NCBI GenBank assembly: GCA_035454605.1
Contig: DATIGQ010000135.1
Span: forward strand, 1-40,363
Source of the DNA: Terriglobales bacterium
GTDB lineage: Bacteria; Acidobacteriota; Terriglobia; Terriglobales; Acidobacteriaceae
Direction: 5' to 3'
Length of the DNA: 40,363 nt
Shown here: piece by piece, positions 1-6,230 of the stretch
Position numbering within the stretch: the stretch's first letter is position 1
Layout of the letters: the number at the start of each line of letters is the position of its first letter
Notes under the pieces: model-generated
Seen by the model: the letters and a program-made list of their open reading frames with translations, nothing else
Database searches by the model: none
Told to the model about the DNA's origin: nothing
Position numbers and translations under genes: made by a program

Positions 1-153
1 GAGGGCACCACCTGGTACCGGCACCGCATCTGGCCCGCGACCTATTGGCGGCAGTGGTCGGACTTCGCCATCCACCGCATCCACTTGCGCGTGCTGCGCC
101 ACATTCAGCGCCTTTCCGAGCAGGGTGCCGCGGTCCACACGCCCGAACCGTAG
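1..153 (+). CDS. C-terminal end of an unidentified protein (5' truncated)
   Basis: Reading frame 1 is open from the first base and ends at TAG 151-153, giving the last 50 residues of a protein whose start lies outside the window. The fragment is rich in Trp, Arg and His (WYRHRIWPATYWRQW) and ends in a polar tail. I do not recognise the family, and nothing in the fragment points to a function. It is codirectional with the hydrolase gene 48 bases downstream. The reading is supported by the uninterrupted frame and by the next gene starting just after the stop, but no more can be said. Confidence 0.5.
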   Translation, partial: EGTTWYRHRIWPATYWRQWSDFAIHRIHLRVLRHIQRLSEQGAAVHTPEP

Positions 154-178
154 AATTCTCTTTGCCGCCGGCCCGTCG

Positions 179-184
179 TATACT
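179..184 (+). promoter_or_regulatory. possible -10 box of the alpha/beta hydrolase gene
   Basis: TATACT matches the sigma-70 -10 consensus at five of six positions and lies 17 bases before the GTG start at 202. No convincing -35 hexamer is visible at the usual distance. Confidence 0.3.
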
Positions 185-201
185 GCGCCTCCGGAGCCGC
201 C

Positions 202-1002
202 GTGTCGGCAACCTCACTCAGGCGCCGAATGTCCTCGTTCCTGCTGACTCTCGCCGTCGTCTACGGGGTTGTCCTCGCTTATCTGTGGTTCTTCGGCGAC
301 ACCCTGGTGTACTTCCCGCCCTCGTCGAGCTACCGCGATGACGGCGACATCCTGAAGATTCCCGCCCGCGACGGCACGCGCCTTTCCGCCATCTACCTGG
401 CCAATCCCGAAGCGCGCTTCACGGTGCTTTTCACGCACGGTAACGCCGAGGACATCGGCCACAACGACTTCTTTCTCCACGCTCTCCACGACGCCGGCTT
501 TGCCGTGCTTGCTTGGGACTATCGTGGCTACGGCACCAGTGAAGGCCGGCCCTCGGAAGCCACGTTCTACAGCGATAGCGAGGACGCCTACGACTACCTC
601 ACCCGGCAGCTCGGCGTCCCGCCCGAGCGCGTCTTGCTTCTCGGGCGCTCGCTCGGCGGAGCCTCGGCGGTGCACGTCGCTTCTCTTAAACCGGTGGCCG
701 GGCTCGTTCTGGAAAGCACGTTCGTCTCCGGACGTCGCATGCTGGTGCGCTGGCCCATCTTCCCCTTCGATCGCTACCGCAGCCGCGACAAACTTCGCCA
801 GGTGCGCTGTCCGGTGTTCGTCCTCCACGGGACCTCGGATACCACCATTCCCTCCGAGCATGGCCGCTTGCTGTTCGAAGCCGCCAACCCGCCGAAGCAG
901 TCCTGGTGGGTCGAAGGCGCCGGCCACAACGACTTGTTTTTCGTCGCCGGCAAGGAGTACCTGCGCCGCCTGCGCGACTTTGCCGCCTCCCTGGGTTCCT
1001 AA
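202..1002 (+). CDS. alpha/beta hydrolase (BEM46/ABHD13-like), membrane-anchored
   Basis: This 266-residue protein has a hydrophobic N-terminal helix (about residues 11-30) that should anchor it in the membrane or act as an uncleaved signal. An alpha/beta hydrolase domain follows. Visible motifs are the oxyanion HGN at 79-81, the nucleophile elbow GRSLGG with Ser150, and candidate Asp213 and His242 completing the triad. The pattern resembles the BEM46/ABHD12-13 group of serine hydrolases. The substrate cannot be read from sequence; a lipid or acyl ester is a guess. GTG 202 was chosen because GGAG lies about six bases upstream; ATG 229 is the alternative and would start just before the helix. 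The gene is followed immediately by a heptamer repeat. Confidence 0.85.
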   Translation: MSATSLRRRMSSFLLTLAVVYGVVLAYLWFFGDTLVYFPPSSSYRDDGDILKIPARDGTRLSAIYLANPEARFTVLFTHGNAEDIGHNDFFLHALHDAGFAVLAWDYRGYGTSEGRPSEATFYSDSEDAYDYLTRQLGVPPERVLLLGRSLGGASAVHVASLKPVAGLVLESTFVSGRRMLVRWPIFPFDRYRSRDKLRQVRCPVFVLHGTSDTTIPSEHGRLLFEAANPPKQSWWVEGAGHNDLFFVAGKEYLRRLRDFAASLGS

Positions 1003-1010
1003 CTTCTTGG

Positions 1011-1038
1011 CTGAATGCTGATTGCTGACTGCTGAGTG
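1011..1038 (+). repeat. heptamer array, CTGA-N-TG x4
   Basis: Four contiguous 7-base units fit CTGA-N-TG, the variable base being A, T, C and G in turn. The array starts nine bases after the hydrolase stop codon. The same heptamer recurs at 5228-5255. Confidence 0.85.
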
Positions 1039-1127
1039 CTTCTTCTGGTTCTCGACCGTTGACCCTTCTCCCCGGCAACGCGATAATCGTTGTGCCTGGC
1101 ATCCGCTATTCATCGAGGTGTGTCTCC

Positions 1128-1331
1128 GTGGAGAATGCGCAGAAACCTGTCTCCCCACCGGACCCGCTGGAGGAAATGGGCCGCAAGGTGGGCCGCGAAC
1201 TGGGCGAGATCGTGAACTATCTCAACAACGAAGTGGTGCCCAAGGTCCGCAACCAGTCCAGCGGCGGTCTGCGCACGGCGGCGCAGAAGCTCATCGAGTT
1301 GGCCGACTACATGGACCGCAACCGCCGCTGA
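1128..1331 (+). CDS. small conserved-looking protein of unknown function
   Basis: A 67-residue, charged, probably helical cytoplasmic protein with a Pro-rich N-terminus (VSPPDPLEEMG) and a basic C-terminus (YMDRNRR). I do not recognise a domain. GTG 1128 is chosen because GAGGTG lies seven bases upstream at 1115-1120; the frame is also open back to a TTG at 1059, without a ribosome site. Its TGA at 1329-1331 overlaps the proposed CTG start of the RlpA-like gene, which suggests translational coupling. A role at the cell envelope alongside RlpA would be guilt by association only. Confidence 0.65.
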   Translation: MENAQKPVSPPDPLEEMGRKVGRELGEIVNYLNNEVVPKVRNQSSGGLRTAAQKLIELADYMDRNRR

Positions 1332-2026
1332 GCCTCCGCCTGGCGGCAACACTGGTCATCGCCGCCACGGTTGTGCTCGCGGGCTGCGGCGCCAAGCGCA
1401 CCACGCGCACCTCCGCTCCGCCGCCCGCCCCCTCTTCGACCTCCTCGGCAAAGATCAGCGTTCCCAAGGACGCCAAGCCCATCTACATCGAGACCGGCCT
1501 GGCCAGTTGGTACGGCGGTCCCTATCACAACCGTCGCGCTGCCGATGGTTCCCTTTACGACATGCATGCTCCGACCGCCGCCCACCGCACCCTTCCCCTC
1601 AAGACCATCGTTCGGGTCACCAATCTCGAAACCCGCCGCTCCACTCTGGTGCGCATCACCGACCGCGGGCCTTTTGTCGAGCGCCGCATCATTGACTTGT
1701 CCATGGCCGCCGCCAAGGAAGTGGACGTCTACCGCGCCGGCGTGGCGCCGGTAAAAGTCGAGGTGCTCCAGACGCCTTCCCCGCTCTTCAAGGGCGGCCG
1801 CTGGGCGGTGCAGATCGGCGCCTTCGACGATGAAGACCGCGCCGTCAAGCTCAAGAACAACCTCATTCGGCGCTATCCCGATTCGCGCGTCCTGGCTTTT
1901 GTCAGCCCGGTAGGCAAGTGGTGGGTCCGCGTGCGCGTCCCCGACGACGACCGCAAGCAGGCCCAGCAGATCGCGCGCAACACGGCTCCCTCCCAGGGCC
2001 AAACCTTCCTGGTACGCCTGGATTGA
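1328..2026 (+). CDS. rlpA: RlpA-like septal ring lytic transglycosylase lipoprotein (DPBB + SPOR)
   Basis: About 232 residues: a lipoprotein signal ending in the lipobox VLAGC, a Pro/Ser linker, a double-psi beta-barrel domain (ASWYGG, then ITDRGP with the conserved acidic residue), and a C-terminal SPOR domain (WAVQIGAF...WWVRVRV) that in this family binds denuded glycan at division sites. RlpA proteins cleave or bind peptidoglycan strands lacking stem peptides. The start is odd. The frame is open to 1022, but the signal peptide begins at codon 1328, which is CTG and overlaps the upstream TGA. No ATG or GTG lies near it in frame; the nearest in-frame GTG is at 1118 and would add a long non-signal head. 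CTG initiation, or an error in the sequence, would explain this. Confidence 0.85.
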   Translation: MSLRLAATLVIAATVVLAGCGAKRTTRTSAPPPAPSSTSSAKISVPKDAKPIYIETGLASWYGGPYHNRRAADGSLYDMHAPTAAHRTLPLKTIVRVTNLETRRSTLVRITDRGPFVERRIIDLSMAAAKEVDVYRAGVAPVKVEVLQTPSPLFKGGRWAVQIGAFDDEDRAVKLKNNLIRRYPDSRVLAFVSPVGKWWVRVRVPDDDRKQAQQIARNTAPSQGQTFLVRLD

Positions 2027-2087
2027 AGTAAGCGGCGAGAACGGGTCTGGATTTCGACCTGTCCGTCCTTACCGATCCGATTTTTTC

Positions 2088-2115
2088 AGTTCGTAGTTCG
2101 CGTTTCGCAGTTCAT
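2088..2115 (+). repeat. heptamer array, AGTTCGN-type x4
   Basis: Units AGTTCGT, AGTTCGC, GTTTCGC, AGTTCAT run to ten bases before the hinT ATG, occupying the place where a ribosome site would be expected. A sister array lies at 5739-5759. Confidence 0.8.
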
Positions 2116-2124
2116 ACTTCCCGC

Positions 2125-2466
2125 ATGCCCGATTGCCTCTTTTGCAAGATCATCGCCGGCCAAATCCCTTCCAGGAAGGTCTATGAGGACGAGCACGTCT
2201 TCGCCTTCGAGGACATCAACCCGCAGGCGCCCACCCACGTGCTGATCGTGCCCAAGAAACATCTTCGCGGATTGAAGGAAGCGCAGCCCGAGGACGCCGA
2301 GCTGCTGGGTCGCTGTGAGCTGGTGGCCGCGCAGATCGCGCGTCAGCGCCAGATCGAGGAAGGGTACCGCACCGTCTACAACGTGGGACCGCGCGCCGGC
2401 CAGTCCGTGTTCCACCTGCATCTGCATCTGCTCGGCGGCCGCAGCCTGCGCTGGCCACCGGGCTAG
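2125..2466 (+). CDS. hinT: HIT family purine nucleoside phosphoramidase (HinT)
   Basis: A 113-residue histidine-triad protein, the usual length for HinT. The N-terminus CLFCKIIAGQIPS is typical of the family; the two cysteines are a potential metal site. The catalytic triad is the HLHLHLLGG stretch near residues 97-105. The family hydrolyses AMP-lysine and other nucleoside phosphoramidates in the cytoplasm. ATG 2125 gives the canonical N-terminus. No Shine-Dalgarno is visible because a heptamer array fills the upstream sequence, so initiation may be weak or leaderless. The protein ends a few residues after the triad, with no extension. Confidence 0.93.
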   Translation: MPDCLFCKIIAGQIPSRKVYEDEHVFAFEDINPQAPTHVLIVPKKHLRGLKEAQPEDAELLGRCELVAAQIARQRQIEEGYRTVYNVGPRAGQSVFHLHLHLLGGRSLRWPPG

Positions 2467-2480
2467 GATCGTGGGTTTTC

Positions 2481-2496
2481 GTTCCGAGGAATCCCT
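2481..2496 (+). repeat. TTCCGAGGAATCCCTA repeat module
   Basis: A short module, TTCCGAGGAATCCCTA, sits 40 bases before the hairpin element at 2537. A longer version beginning GTCATTCCGAG is at 3576-3612 and a related one (GTCATCCTGAGCG, then GAGTCGAGGGATCTT) at 8108-8185. Confidence 0.5.
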
Positions 2497-2536
2497 ATAC
2501 CCTGACAAGAGCAAACGCCACCCACCGGCTGGGCAG

Positions 2537-2576
2537 CCCCACCCTTGTCGCGACTGGTGTGGGAGCGACAGGGTGG
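2537..2576. repeat. palindromic element, copy 1
   Basis: CCCCACCCTTGTCGC is answered by GCGACAGGGTGGA after about 13 bases, forming a stem of roughly 12 pairs with one bulged base. A second copy with the same arms and a different loop is at 8218-8258. The arms are conserved and the loops are not, which points to a structural or transposable (REP-like) element rather than coding sequence. Confidence 0.7.
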
Positions 2577-2589
2577 AAACGAAGGTCGC

Positions 2590-3210
2590 CTAGTCGAAGC
2601 TCTGCTCTTCCGGCGCGCCGTGCCGCCGCAGCAATTGCGGCAGGTTCTGTGAGAACGCCGAGCGCGGCATCACCGCATCGCATCCCGCCTGTTGCGCCTT
2701 CAGCTTCAGGTCGCCCTGCACGTGCGAAAGGAACCCGATCACCGACGTTCCCTTCAGCTTCGACTTCAGCTTGGGAATGGTGGAAAGCGGCTTGGCCGCC
2801 GTGCTGTTCAGGTCCAGGATGATCAGTGAGGGTGGCTCGGCCCCGTTCGACTGCACCCGTTCCAGCAGTTCCTTGTCGCTCTTGACGAAGTCCACCTTCA
2901 CGTTCAGCTTGCGCGCTGTTTCCTGCACCTTGGCGATGAAGAACAGGTCGTCGATCGCCGCCACGATGCGCGTCGGCGCGTCGGCAGGGATCGCCAACGG
3001 CTCCACCGCCGGTTCCTGGTGGAAGCGCTGCGGCTGGTAGCCGCCGCGGAAGCGATGGTTCCCGCCTTGTCCCTGCGGGTTGCGATAGCTGTGGTCCATG
3101 GGACCGGTGAAGGCTGCGGGGCGATGATGGCCGCCCTGTCCCGGACGCCCGCCCCGGCGACGCCGCCGGTGACGCCCCGGACGCGATGGTTGATTCGGTC
3201 CGTGTTGCAT
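2590..3210 (-). CDS. receiver-like protein with Arg/Gly-rich N-terminus
   Basis: A 206-residue protein in two parts. Residues 1 to about 85 are low-complexity and basic (RPGRHRRRRRGGRPGQGG), likely disordered and able to bind nucleic acid or polyanions. The rest resembles a response-regulator receiver fold: IVAAIDDLFFIAKV as strand 1 with the acidic pair, PSLIILDLN as strand 3 with a candidate phospho-Asp, then SVIGFLSHV and a C-terminal helix. The Lys of a canonical receiver is not obvious, so phosphorylation is uncertain. ATG 3210 is preferred over an in-frame start at 3255, whose extra residues look non-coding. No output domain or partner kinase is adjacent. Function unknown. Confidence 0.75.
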   Translation of the reverse strand: MQHGPNQPSRPGRHRRRRRGGRPGQGGHHRPAAFTGPMDHSYRNPQGQGGNHRFRGGYQPQRFHQEPAVEPLAIPADAPTRIVAAIDDLFFIAKVQETARKLNVKVDFVKSDKELLERVQSNGAEPPSLIILDLNSTAAKPLSTIPKLKSKLKGTSVIGFLSHVQGDLKLKAQQAGCDAVMPRSAFSQNLPQLLRRHGAPEEQSFD

Positions 3211-3575
3211 CACACTCTCTGCTTGGTTCTCGGTTGGGCCGGCGGCTTGGTGCACGCCGGCTGGTGTCTTCTCGATACGTTACGCCCTGTGGCGTTACGC
3301 AGGCTGTGTTCGCGGAAACCCTTGATTGCCGGGGGAACTCACCTGTTTCCGTCCGGAGAACTCTCGCTCCGGTCTGGATGTCGCTCGTTGATTCTCTCGT
3401 CCGTCTGCGCGCTGCTGCCGTGTGGCGCGGAGTGCCGTCGGGCGCGCTCGGCTGACCGTGAGGACAAGCCTGATACTACCCTCGACCCCATCCTCAGCGC
3501 AAGCCCCTACCTAGAGATGCAACTCCTCTGCGAAAAGATGACCGAACTGCCTGTCTGGATCTGCTTGATGCTCTT

Positions 3576-3612
3576 GTCATTCCGAGTCCGCCGTGGCAGA
3601 CGAGGAATCCCC
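3576..3612 (+). repeat. GTCATTCCGAG...GAGGAATCCCC repeat module
   Basis: Begins GTCATTCCGAG and ends GAGGAATCCCC, with a variable middle. It is the longer form of the module at 2481-2496 and resembles the one opening the composite repeat at 8108. Confidence 0.5.
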
Positions 3613-3704
3613 ATGGCCGACGGTGCCCCGCGTTCGCGCCGCCCTTTTGGGCGCGTACGTGGGAAGCGAAAAACGGACCGAACCCGCAACCCGGTTGCTC
3701 GCCA

Positions 3705-3736
3705 CCAAGAAAATCAGGGCGCCCGCCGGCGCCCTG
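3705..3736 (-). terminator. probable intrinsic terminator of the VOC gene
   Basis: Perfect inverted repeat CAGGGCGCC / GGCGCCCTG (9 bp) with a 4-base loop at 3715-3736. Read on the minus strand it is followed by ATTTTCTT. It lies 226 bases downstream of the VOC stop codon at 3962. Confidence 0.5.
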
Positions 3737-3751
3737 TCGAGGGATACAACT

Positions 3752-3822
3752 GGAGGCGCGCGCCGCAATCCCGGGCGGAGCGAAGGGACTCTCGCCCGCG
3801 GCCGCGCCTCCCTTATTTTTTG
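3752..3822 (+). terminator. long hairpin with T-run on the plus strand
   Basis: GGAGGCGCG at 3752-3760 pairs with CGCGCCTCC at 3803-3811; an inner imperfect stem uses CGGGCGGAG and CTCTCGCCCG. The hairpin is followed by TTATTTTTTG. It has the form of a rho-independent terminator, but no plus-strand gene ends here, so it may close an unrecognised RNA. Confidence 0.45.
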
Positions 3823-3961
3823 TCTTCTCTCTAATGCAATCTGGGCTCCGAACGCTCCGCCCTTCGCTGCCAACCACTTGCGCCGCCTATGGGACGAGCG
3901 CATCCGCTTCTGCGGAACTGTCGTCCCAAGCGGTACGCAATTCCATAAAACCCCCGGGCCT

Positions 3962-5209
3962 TTACTTCGGAGCCGCACTGAACATCTGCGCCATCCGTTT
4001 CTCCATCTCCTCCGGCGAGACGTCCTCTTTGTGCGTTGCCAGCGCCCAGTTGTGGCCGAACGGATCGATCAGCTTGCCGAAGCGGTCGCCCCAGAACATG
4101 TCTTCCGGCGGCATCACCGCCTTGGCTCCCGCCTTCACCGCCTGCGCAAAGGTCTTGTCCACGTCCTCCACGTATAGGAACACGCTCGCCGGCGAGCCTT
4201 TCAGCGCTTCCGGTGAAACGGCTCCCTGCTCCGGATTCTCGTCGCTCAGCATCACTACCGAGTCGCCGATGTCGATCTCGGCATGCGCCACCGAGCCGCC
4301 CGGTCCCGGCATCCGGAACCGTTCTTTGGCCCCGAATGCGCGCTGGTAGTAATCGATTGCCTTGGCTGCCCCGCGCACCACCAGATACGGCGTGATGCTG
4401 TGGTATCCGTCGGGGATCGCTTTCACTTTTCCTGCCATGATTTCTTTCTCCTTGAAGTTGGATTGCGACTCTCCGATCCTCTGCGTCAGCCGGATGAGTC
4501 GCCCACCCGACTCGGACTTTTCCTGGGCCGAACCGGAGCCGTTGGAGGCATCCTGCCGGGAAGAAGCCCCGCTCTCCTCCACCGGTACCGGCACGATGAT
4601 CAGCGCTCCCGGCGTCCCTTCGTCCAACACGAACGCCGGCGCTCCAGGCCCCGCCTTCGCGCCGATGTCCGCGTTGCTCAGATAGGGCGCATAGAACATC
4701 AAGTGCGGCCGATACGGAAGCACTGTCTTGCCCTCTTCGTCGATGGGCAGGCGGTTCTCCTTCGACAGCATGTACACGATCCCCGGACGCCGCGGCGCGC
4801 GGAAGCGCCCGCTGGCGTAGCCCGCGGCCACCGCCTGCTCGATCTCCTTGCGGCTCTTCCCTTGCATCCGCAGGTCGCCTTCGAACAGCTCGACTTTCAT
4901 CCGCGTCTCGCTGCCTTCGGCGTCGTAGCACTCCGGCTCCTGGCTCCCCGGCACGGAACGCCCCACGAAGCAGTGGAATCCGTTCTTGCTCTCGCGGATC
5001 TTCAGGTACCCGCTCTTCTCCAGCACGTAGACGCCGGCCTCCTCGGCAAAGTGCGCCGGACCCGCGCTCAGGGCCAGCGCGATCTCCTGTTCCCGCGGCA
5101 TCGGCTCCGGCTTCCAGGCTTGCGCCTGAGCTTCTGCCGCTCGACCTAAAGCCAGCGAACACATAACTAGCGTCACCATTGCGAACCCGACTTGTCGCCT
5201 CTTGAACAT
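3962..5209 (-). CDS. secreted protein fused in frame to a VOC (glyoxalase/PhnB-like) domain
   Basis: One open frame of 415 residues with two unlike parts. Residues 1 to about 30 are a signal peptide (VGFAMVTLVMCSLALG, then AEAQAQA). A region to about 240 that I do not recognise follows, predicted exported. The last 158 residues are a complete VOC domain starting MAGKVKAIPDGYHSITPYL, with FYIP-like strands replaced by VFLYVEDVD and the closing DPFGHNWALATH typical of PhnB-like VOC proteins. The second part has its own AAGGAG and ATG (4438), so it may be a separate cytoplasmic protein whose upstream neighbour lacks a stop codon. ATG 5209 is chosen because GGGGAG lies five bases upstream; GTG 5215 is the alternative. 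No catalytic function is assignable. Confidence 0.7.
   Translation of the reverse strand: MFKRRQVGFAMVTLVMCSLALGRAAEAQAQAWKPEPMPREQEIALALSAGPAHFAEEAGVYVLEKSGYLKIRESKNGFHCFVGRSVPGSQEPECYDAEGSETRMKVELFEGDLRMQGKSRKEIEQAVAAGYASGRFRAPRRPGIVYMLSKENRLPIDEEGKTVLPYRPHLMFYAPYLSNADIGAKAGPGAPAFVLDEGTPGALIIVPVPVEESGASSRQDASNGSGSAQEKSESGGRLIRLTQRIGESQSNFKEKEIMAGKVKAIPDGYHSITPYLVVRGAAKAIDYYQRAFGAKERFRMPGPGGSVAHAEIDIGDSVVMLSDENPEQGAVSPEALKGSPASVFLYVEDVDKTFAQAVKAGAKAVMPPEDMFWGDRFGKLIDPFGHNWALATHKEDVSPEEMEKRMAQMFSAAPK
4436..4453 (-). promoter_or_regulatory. internal ribosome site and start codon for the VOC domain alone
   Basis: On the minus strand AAGGAG (4448-4453) precedes ATG (4436-4438) by nine bases. 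The ATG opens exactly at the beginning of the VOC domain, giving a 158-residue protein. This is a much better ribosome site than chance would place inside a coding frame. Confidence 0.6.
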
Positions 5210-5227
5210 CGTCACTCCCCAGTCTTG

Positions 5228-5255
5228 CTGACTGCTGAATGCTGAGTGCTGAATG
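5228..5255 (-). repeat. heptamer array, CTGA-N-TG x4
   Basis: Four contiguous units of CTGA-N-TG with N = C, A, G, A on the plus strand. It lies just upstream of the secreted-VOC gene. The heptamer is the same as at 1011-1038. Confidence 0.85.
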
Positions 5256-5280
5256 CCAGCCCGAACCGATACGCGTTCAT

Positions 5281-5312
5281 TGATTCAATGATTGACTGAT
5301 TCAATGATTCAA
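5281..5312 (+). repeat. octamer array, TGATTCAA-type x4
   Basis: Units TGATTCAA, TGATTGAC, TGATTCAA, TGATTCAA, ending 12 bases from the stop codon of the minus-strand membrane protein gene. The same octamer recurs at 8271-8294 and, inverted, at 11912-11946. Confidence 0.85.
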
Positions 5313-5323
5313 TCCCCGACTGC

Positions 5324-5674
5324 TTACTTCGCCTGCGCCTCCCGTGCGCCGAACCTCTGCGTCGCGAATCCCACAATCAATCCCAGCAGCGCACCCGGCA
5401 GCATGATGTCCCAGAACAACTTGGCATCGGCCGTCATGGTGACCACGTAGCTGCACAGCACCCCTACCGTCAGGCCGCTCACGATGCCCAACGGCAGTGA
5501 GTTGACCTTGCGCGCCACCAGGCCGATGATCGTCCCGCTCACGAATCCCTTCAGCGTCGAGTACAGGATCACCGTGGTCATGATCGGCGCCAACTCCGGG
5601 TACAGATACCCCGAAAGCCCGTCCATCAGCCCCAGCGCCCCGCCCAGCAGCAATCCCAGCAGCGGCCGCGGCAT
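5324..5674 (-). CDS. small four-helix membrane protein, paralogue 1
   Basis: A 116-residue hydrophobic protein with about four membrane helices. It shares the motif ARKVNSL-x-LGI and the pattern LG-(L/V)-(M/I)-DGL...(Y/F)-x-PE with the protein encoded at 5768-6124, so the two are tandem paralogues. Both are Gly-rich (LLLGGALGL), as in small channel-like or packing-dominated membrane proteins, and both end in a short charged tail (QRFGAREAQAK). I do not recognise the family. ATG 5674 is preferred over ATG 5692 because GGGAGG lies six bases upstream of the former. Confidence 0.7.
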   Translation of the reverse strand: MPRPLLGLLLGGALGLMDGLSGYLYPELAPIMTTVILYSTLKGFVSGTIIGLVARKVNSLPLGIVSGLTVGVLCSYVVTMTADAKLFWDIMLPGALLGLIVGFATQRFGAREAQAK

Positions 5675-5738
5675 GGCTCGCCTCCCATTCATCGGCCGCT
5701 CGTCCTTCTCTTAACCGCGCCCACGGGTCTCTTTAACC

Positions 5739-5759
5739 AGTTCGTAGTTCGCAGCTCGC
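5739..5759 (+). repeat. heptamer array, AGTTCGN-type x3
   Basis: Units AGTTCGT, AGTTCGC, AGCTCGC, ending eight bases from the stop of the next minus-strand gene. It is a sister of the array at 2088-2115, whose first two units are identical. Confidence 0.8.
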
Positions 5760-5767
5760 AGATGGCC

Positions 5768-6124
5768 CTACGCCGCTCTTGGACTACGCCCGTACTTCTG
5801 CGTCGCATAGCCCACCAGCAGGCCGACAATGGTTCCTGGCAGCATGATCTCGAAGTAATAATGTTTCCCGCTCGGGTCCGGCATGGCCGCCACCGCGTAC
5901 GCCAGCAGCAAGCCCACCGCGCCTCCGAACAGGATGCCCAGCGCGAGCGAGTTCACCTTACGCGCAAAGAACCCGATCAGCACCCCGGCCACCACGCCCT
6001 TCATGGTGGAGCCGATCACGATCCCCACCATCTGGTCCCGCACTTCCGGCGTGAACCACGCCGTCAGCCCGTCGATCACGCCCAGCACGGCGCCCACGAT
6101 CACTCCCAGCAGTACCTTGTTCAT
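5768..6124 (-). CDS. small four-helix membrane protein, paralogue 2
   Basis: A 118-residue membrane protein paralogous to the neighbour at 5324-5674, with which it shares ARKVNSL, DGL, MLPG and the terminal G-x-A-T-Q. Four hydrophobic segments are visible, at about residues 4-18, 32-52, 58-80 and 92-108. The loop between helices 3 and 4 (MPDPSGKHYYFE) differs from the paralogue's, which may reflect divergent specificity. Both genes point the same way, 93 bases apart with a repeat array between them. Function unknown; transport or envelope roles are possible but unsupported. Confidence 0.72.
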   Translation of the reverse strand: MNKVLLGVIVGAVLGVIDGLTAWFTPEVRDQMVGIVIGSTMKGVVAGVLIGFFARKVNSLALGILFGGAVGLLLAYAVAAMPDPSGKHYYFEIMLPGTIVGLLVGYATQKYGRSPRAA

Positions 6125-6210
6125 CGCTCTCTCCTCACTGGCTCACTACTCCTGATTCACCTCTCACGTCCAATCCTTTAATGGTGTCCGAAAAACAGCC
6201 ATGACGGGAC

Positions 6211-6226
6211 TCACCAAATCACCAAA
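6211..6226 (+). repeat. octamer duplication TCACCAAA x2
   Basis: Two exact copies of TCACCAAA, ending five bases outside the stop codon of the minus-strand kinase gene. Confidence 0.55.
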
Positions 6227-6230
6227 TGTC

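Larger units (their letters stand above)
3211..3961. other. gene-free stretch rich in hairpins
   Basis: No open frame here looks like a real protein. The left part is the 5' side of the minus-strand receiver-like gene. From 3576 rightwards there is a repeat module, then several inverted repeats: GCCC-TTTT-GGGC near 3640, GCAAC/GTTGC at 3686-3698, a perfect 9-bp stem at 3715-3736, and a long stem at 3752-3811 followed by a T-run. The density suggests terminators for both strands or a structured RNA. Confidence 0.5.

Noticed and set aside
3211-3830. tmRNA, RNase P RNA or SRP RNA in the gene-free stretch
   Set aside because: None of the core motifs I know for these RNAs is visible on either strand.
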